Below are positions 4,552-5,985 of a DNA stretch of 5,985 nucleotides, one piece after another. The translations under genes were made by a program, and so were the position numbers. The notes below the pieces were generated by a model. It had not been told where the DNA came from. It saw only the letters and a program-made list of their open reading frames with translations, and did no database searches. Position 1 is the first letter of the stretch, and each line of letters opens with the position of its first letter. Source of the stretch: an uncultured Opitutia bacterium (lineage in GTDB: Bacteria; Verrucomicrobiota; Verrucomicrobiia; Opitutales; UBA953); contig CAIVYX010000321.1 in NCBI GenBank assembly GCA_903910245.1, positions 1 to 5,985 on the forward strand, in the 5' to 3' direction.

Positions 4552-5985
4552 TGAGCAACAAGGCCCACAACCCACAAGGTGGTAAAATCAACTCCCTGCA
4601 GGCCGCCATCGACTTGGTAGCCACGGGTCAGCCGGCCTTCTGCCTCCACCAAGCTTGGGGCATCGGAGTCATCCGCGCCTACGACGAAGCCACCAAGCGC
4701 CTCACCGTCGACTTCCCCGAACAGAACAAGAAGGCCCACGCCATGGATGCCGCCTTCTTCCTCGGCAAAATCGAGGTCATCAATCCTAACGGCGTCGTGG
4801 CGAAGGCCTACGGCGACACCAGCAAGGCCGAGGTCGCCAACATGGTCGCCAACGACCCTGCCGGCGTCGTGAAGGCCCTCCTCGCCGAATACCCTACCGG
4901 CGAATGCACCTCCTACGCCCTCGAGGCCAACCTCGATCGCGTCTATTTCGCCTCCCTGCCAGCCGGCAAGGATCGCGCCACCTCCTTCAAGGCCTGGTGG
5001 ACCAAGGCTCGCGCCGCCCTCCGCAAGGACCGCGCCATCCTCGTCCCCGAGCGTAAAGGCGGCCTATACGCTCTGCTCGAAGCCCCCAAGGACCTCGGCG
5101 AAGACCTTTTCGCCCAGTACGAAAGCGCCCCGAATTTCGAACGTAAGCTCGTGCTCCTCGAAGAGCTCGCCGGCAGCGCCTCCGCGGAGACCCGCTCGGC
5201 CGCCAACGCTGCCAACCTCGAAAAGGTCTCCGCAGACCTCGCCAAGGAAATCAAGAAGCTCGAGACCGCCCGCAAGCGCGACAACCTCCCCGCCATCCTC
5301 GGCGGCATCTGGAACCGCGACAAATTCTTCCGCTCCGCCGTCGAGAACGTCGAGACCGTCAGCCCGACGGCCTCGGAAATCATCGCCCTCTGCACCGAAA
5401 GCGACCTCGCCTTCGTGGCGCTGAACATCCCTCACACCACTGAGAAGATCCGCAGCCTGCTCGACCTCGTCCGCGCGCATCACGGCGACAACTGGTCCGA
5501 ACGCGCCTTCGACCTACTCCGCAATCGCGATATCGGCGGCACGAAGAGCGGCTCCGCCAAGCTCGTCTCCGAATCGATTGCCTACCTCTGCGACCAAGAA
5601 CTCGCCGCCGTCGTCTCCGCCCGCTTCGCCCAATGGCTTGAGACCCGCGAACTCCGCGCTCCGGTCATCATCTGGGTCATCAAGAATCGCGACTCGAAGA
5701 AGTACGCCGATATCGTCGGCCGCCTGATCAACCCCTCGTTGCTCGGCGCCATCCTTTCTTCGATCGACACCGAGTCCCTCGAGTCCAACTCCACGGCCCG
5801 TATCCCGCTCGCCAACGAACTCATCAAGGACAAGGAGCTCATCGCCAACATCTTGATCCCCGCCGACGGCAAGAAGGCCGATAGCGAGACCATCTTCGAC
5901 CTCACCCGCACGATGATGAGCAGTCAGGGCTTCGACGAGATGACCAAGAAGGCTCTCCTCTCGCGCCTCGCCAAGATCGAGCCGC
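4551..5985 (+). CDS. Long protein, likely N-terminal part of an extended GreA/GreB-type factor (cut by window end)
   Basis: The frame is open for 478 codons from ATG 4551 to the window edge with no stop. It diverges from rlmN and uses the same GCC/CTC/AAG-rich codons as its neighbours, so it is a real gene. The start is well bounded: an in-frame TGA lies at 4518-4520 and no other start codon follows it, though no Shine-Dalgarno site is visible. Residues 33-77 (HQAWGIGVIRAYDE, LTVDF, KKAHAMDAAFFLGKIEVI) look like a small SH3/KOW-like beta domain. The remainder is helical, with a charged Lys/Glu-rich segment at about 206-244 that may form a coiled coil. No signal peptide or membrane segment is seen, so it is probably cytoplasmic. 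Very long GreA proteins with such an N-terminal region are known from Chlamydiae and spirochaetes, and this layout resembles them. The diagnostic Gre coiled-coil and C-terminal domain would lie beyond the window, so the function is an inference; otherwise it is an unrecognised helical-repeat protein. Confidence 0.8.
   Translation, partial: MSNKAHNPQGGKINSLQAAIDLVATGQPAFCLHQAWGIGVIRAYDEATKRLTVDFPEQNKKAHAMDAAFFLGKIEVINPNGVVAKAYGDTSKAEVANMVANDPAGVVKALLAEYPTGECTSYALEANLDRVYFASLPAGKDRATSFKAWWTKARAALRKDRAILVPERKGGLYALLEAPKDLGEDLFAQYESAPNFERKLVLLEELAGSASAETRSAANAANLEKVSADLAKEIKKLETARKRDNLPAILGGIWNRDKFFRSAVENVETVSPTASEIIALCTESDLAFVALNIPHTTEKIRSLLDLVRAHHGDNWSERAFDLLRNRDIGGTKSGSAKLVSESIAYLCDQELAAVVSARFAQWLETRELRAPVIIWVIKNRDSKKYADIVGRLINPSLLGAILSSIDTESLESNSTARIPLANELIKDKELIANILIPADGKKADSETIFDLTRTMMSSQGFDEMTKKALLSRLAKIEP

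Noticed and set aside
4484..4624. Upstream extension of rlmN to ATG 4624
   Set aside because: It would run through the divergent promoter and the first codons of the + gene. The extra residues have no counterpart in RlmN.
4943..5483. Open frames on the - strand (139 and 161 codons) opposite the last gene
   Set aside because: Both oppose a continuous 478-codon frame with neighbour-like codon use. Their Arg/Ser- or Gly/Glu/Val-rich translations show no family features.

Overview
This window is GC-rich coding sequence (clearly above 60% G+C by eye) from a Gram-negative (diderm) bacterium. It carries five convincing genes and one long gene cut by the right edge. Two genes serve outer-membrane biogenesis: a BamD-like TPR protein and an LptE-type lipoprotein. 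The BamD-like protein has a W-x-P-W-F-R motif, and the last gene is a very long protein that looks like the N-terminal extension of a giant GreA/GreB-type factor. Both features suggest the Verrucomicrobiota/Opitutae branch of the PVC group. That placement is an inference from family resemblance, not a proven taxonomy.

Left part, + strand, 1-3323: a tight four-gene run, fabH - bamD-like - lptE - rpe. The junctions are a 17-base overlap, a 4-base ATGA overlap and a 2-base gap, so it reads as one operon. It joins initiation of fatty-acid synthesis (FabH), outer-membrane protein assembly (BamD), LPS transport to the outer membrane (LptE) and a pentose-phosphate enzyme (Rpe). The first three suit a cell-envelope operon.

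The first ~128 bases are unlike the rest: about 37% G+C, with an AT dinucleotide run. They replace the conserved N-terminal strand of FabH. The switch to normal FabH sequence occurs exactly at a near-perfect 23-base palindrome (129-151). This is either a contig-end chimera or a real insertion/rearrangement that has broken fabH.

Right part: rlmN (23S rRNA/tRNA adenine C2-methyltransferase, radical SAM) lies on the - strand and converges on rpe, and the two stop codons overlap in CTAA. Divergent from rlmN, starting at 4551, is a + strand gene open to the window end (478 codons seen). A 67-base space between the two starts holds a plausible sigma70-type promoter for rlmN, whose -35 box touches the start codon of the divergent gene. 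I see no tRNA, rRNA, CRISPR or recognisable insertion sequence, and no gene-free stretch longer than 300 bases.
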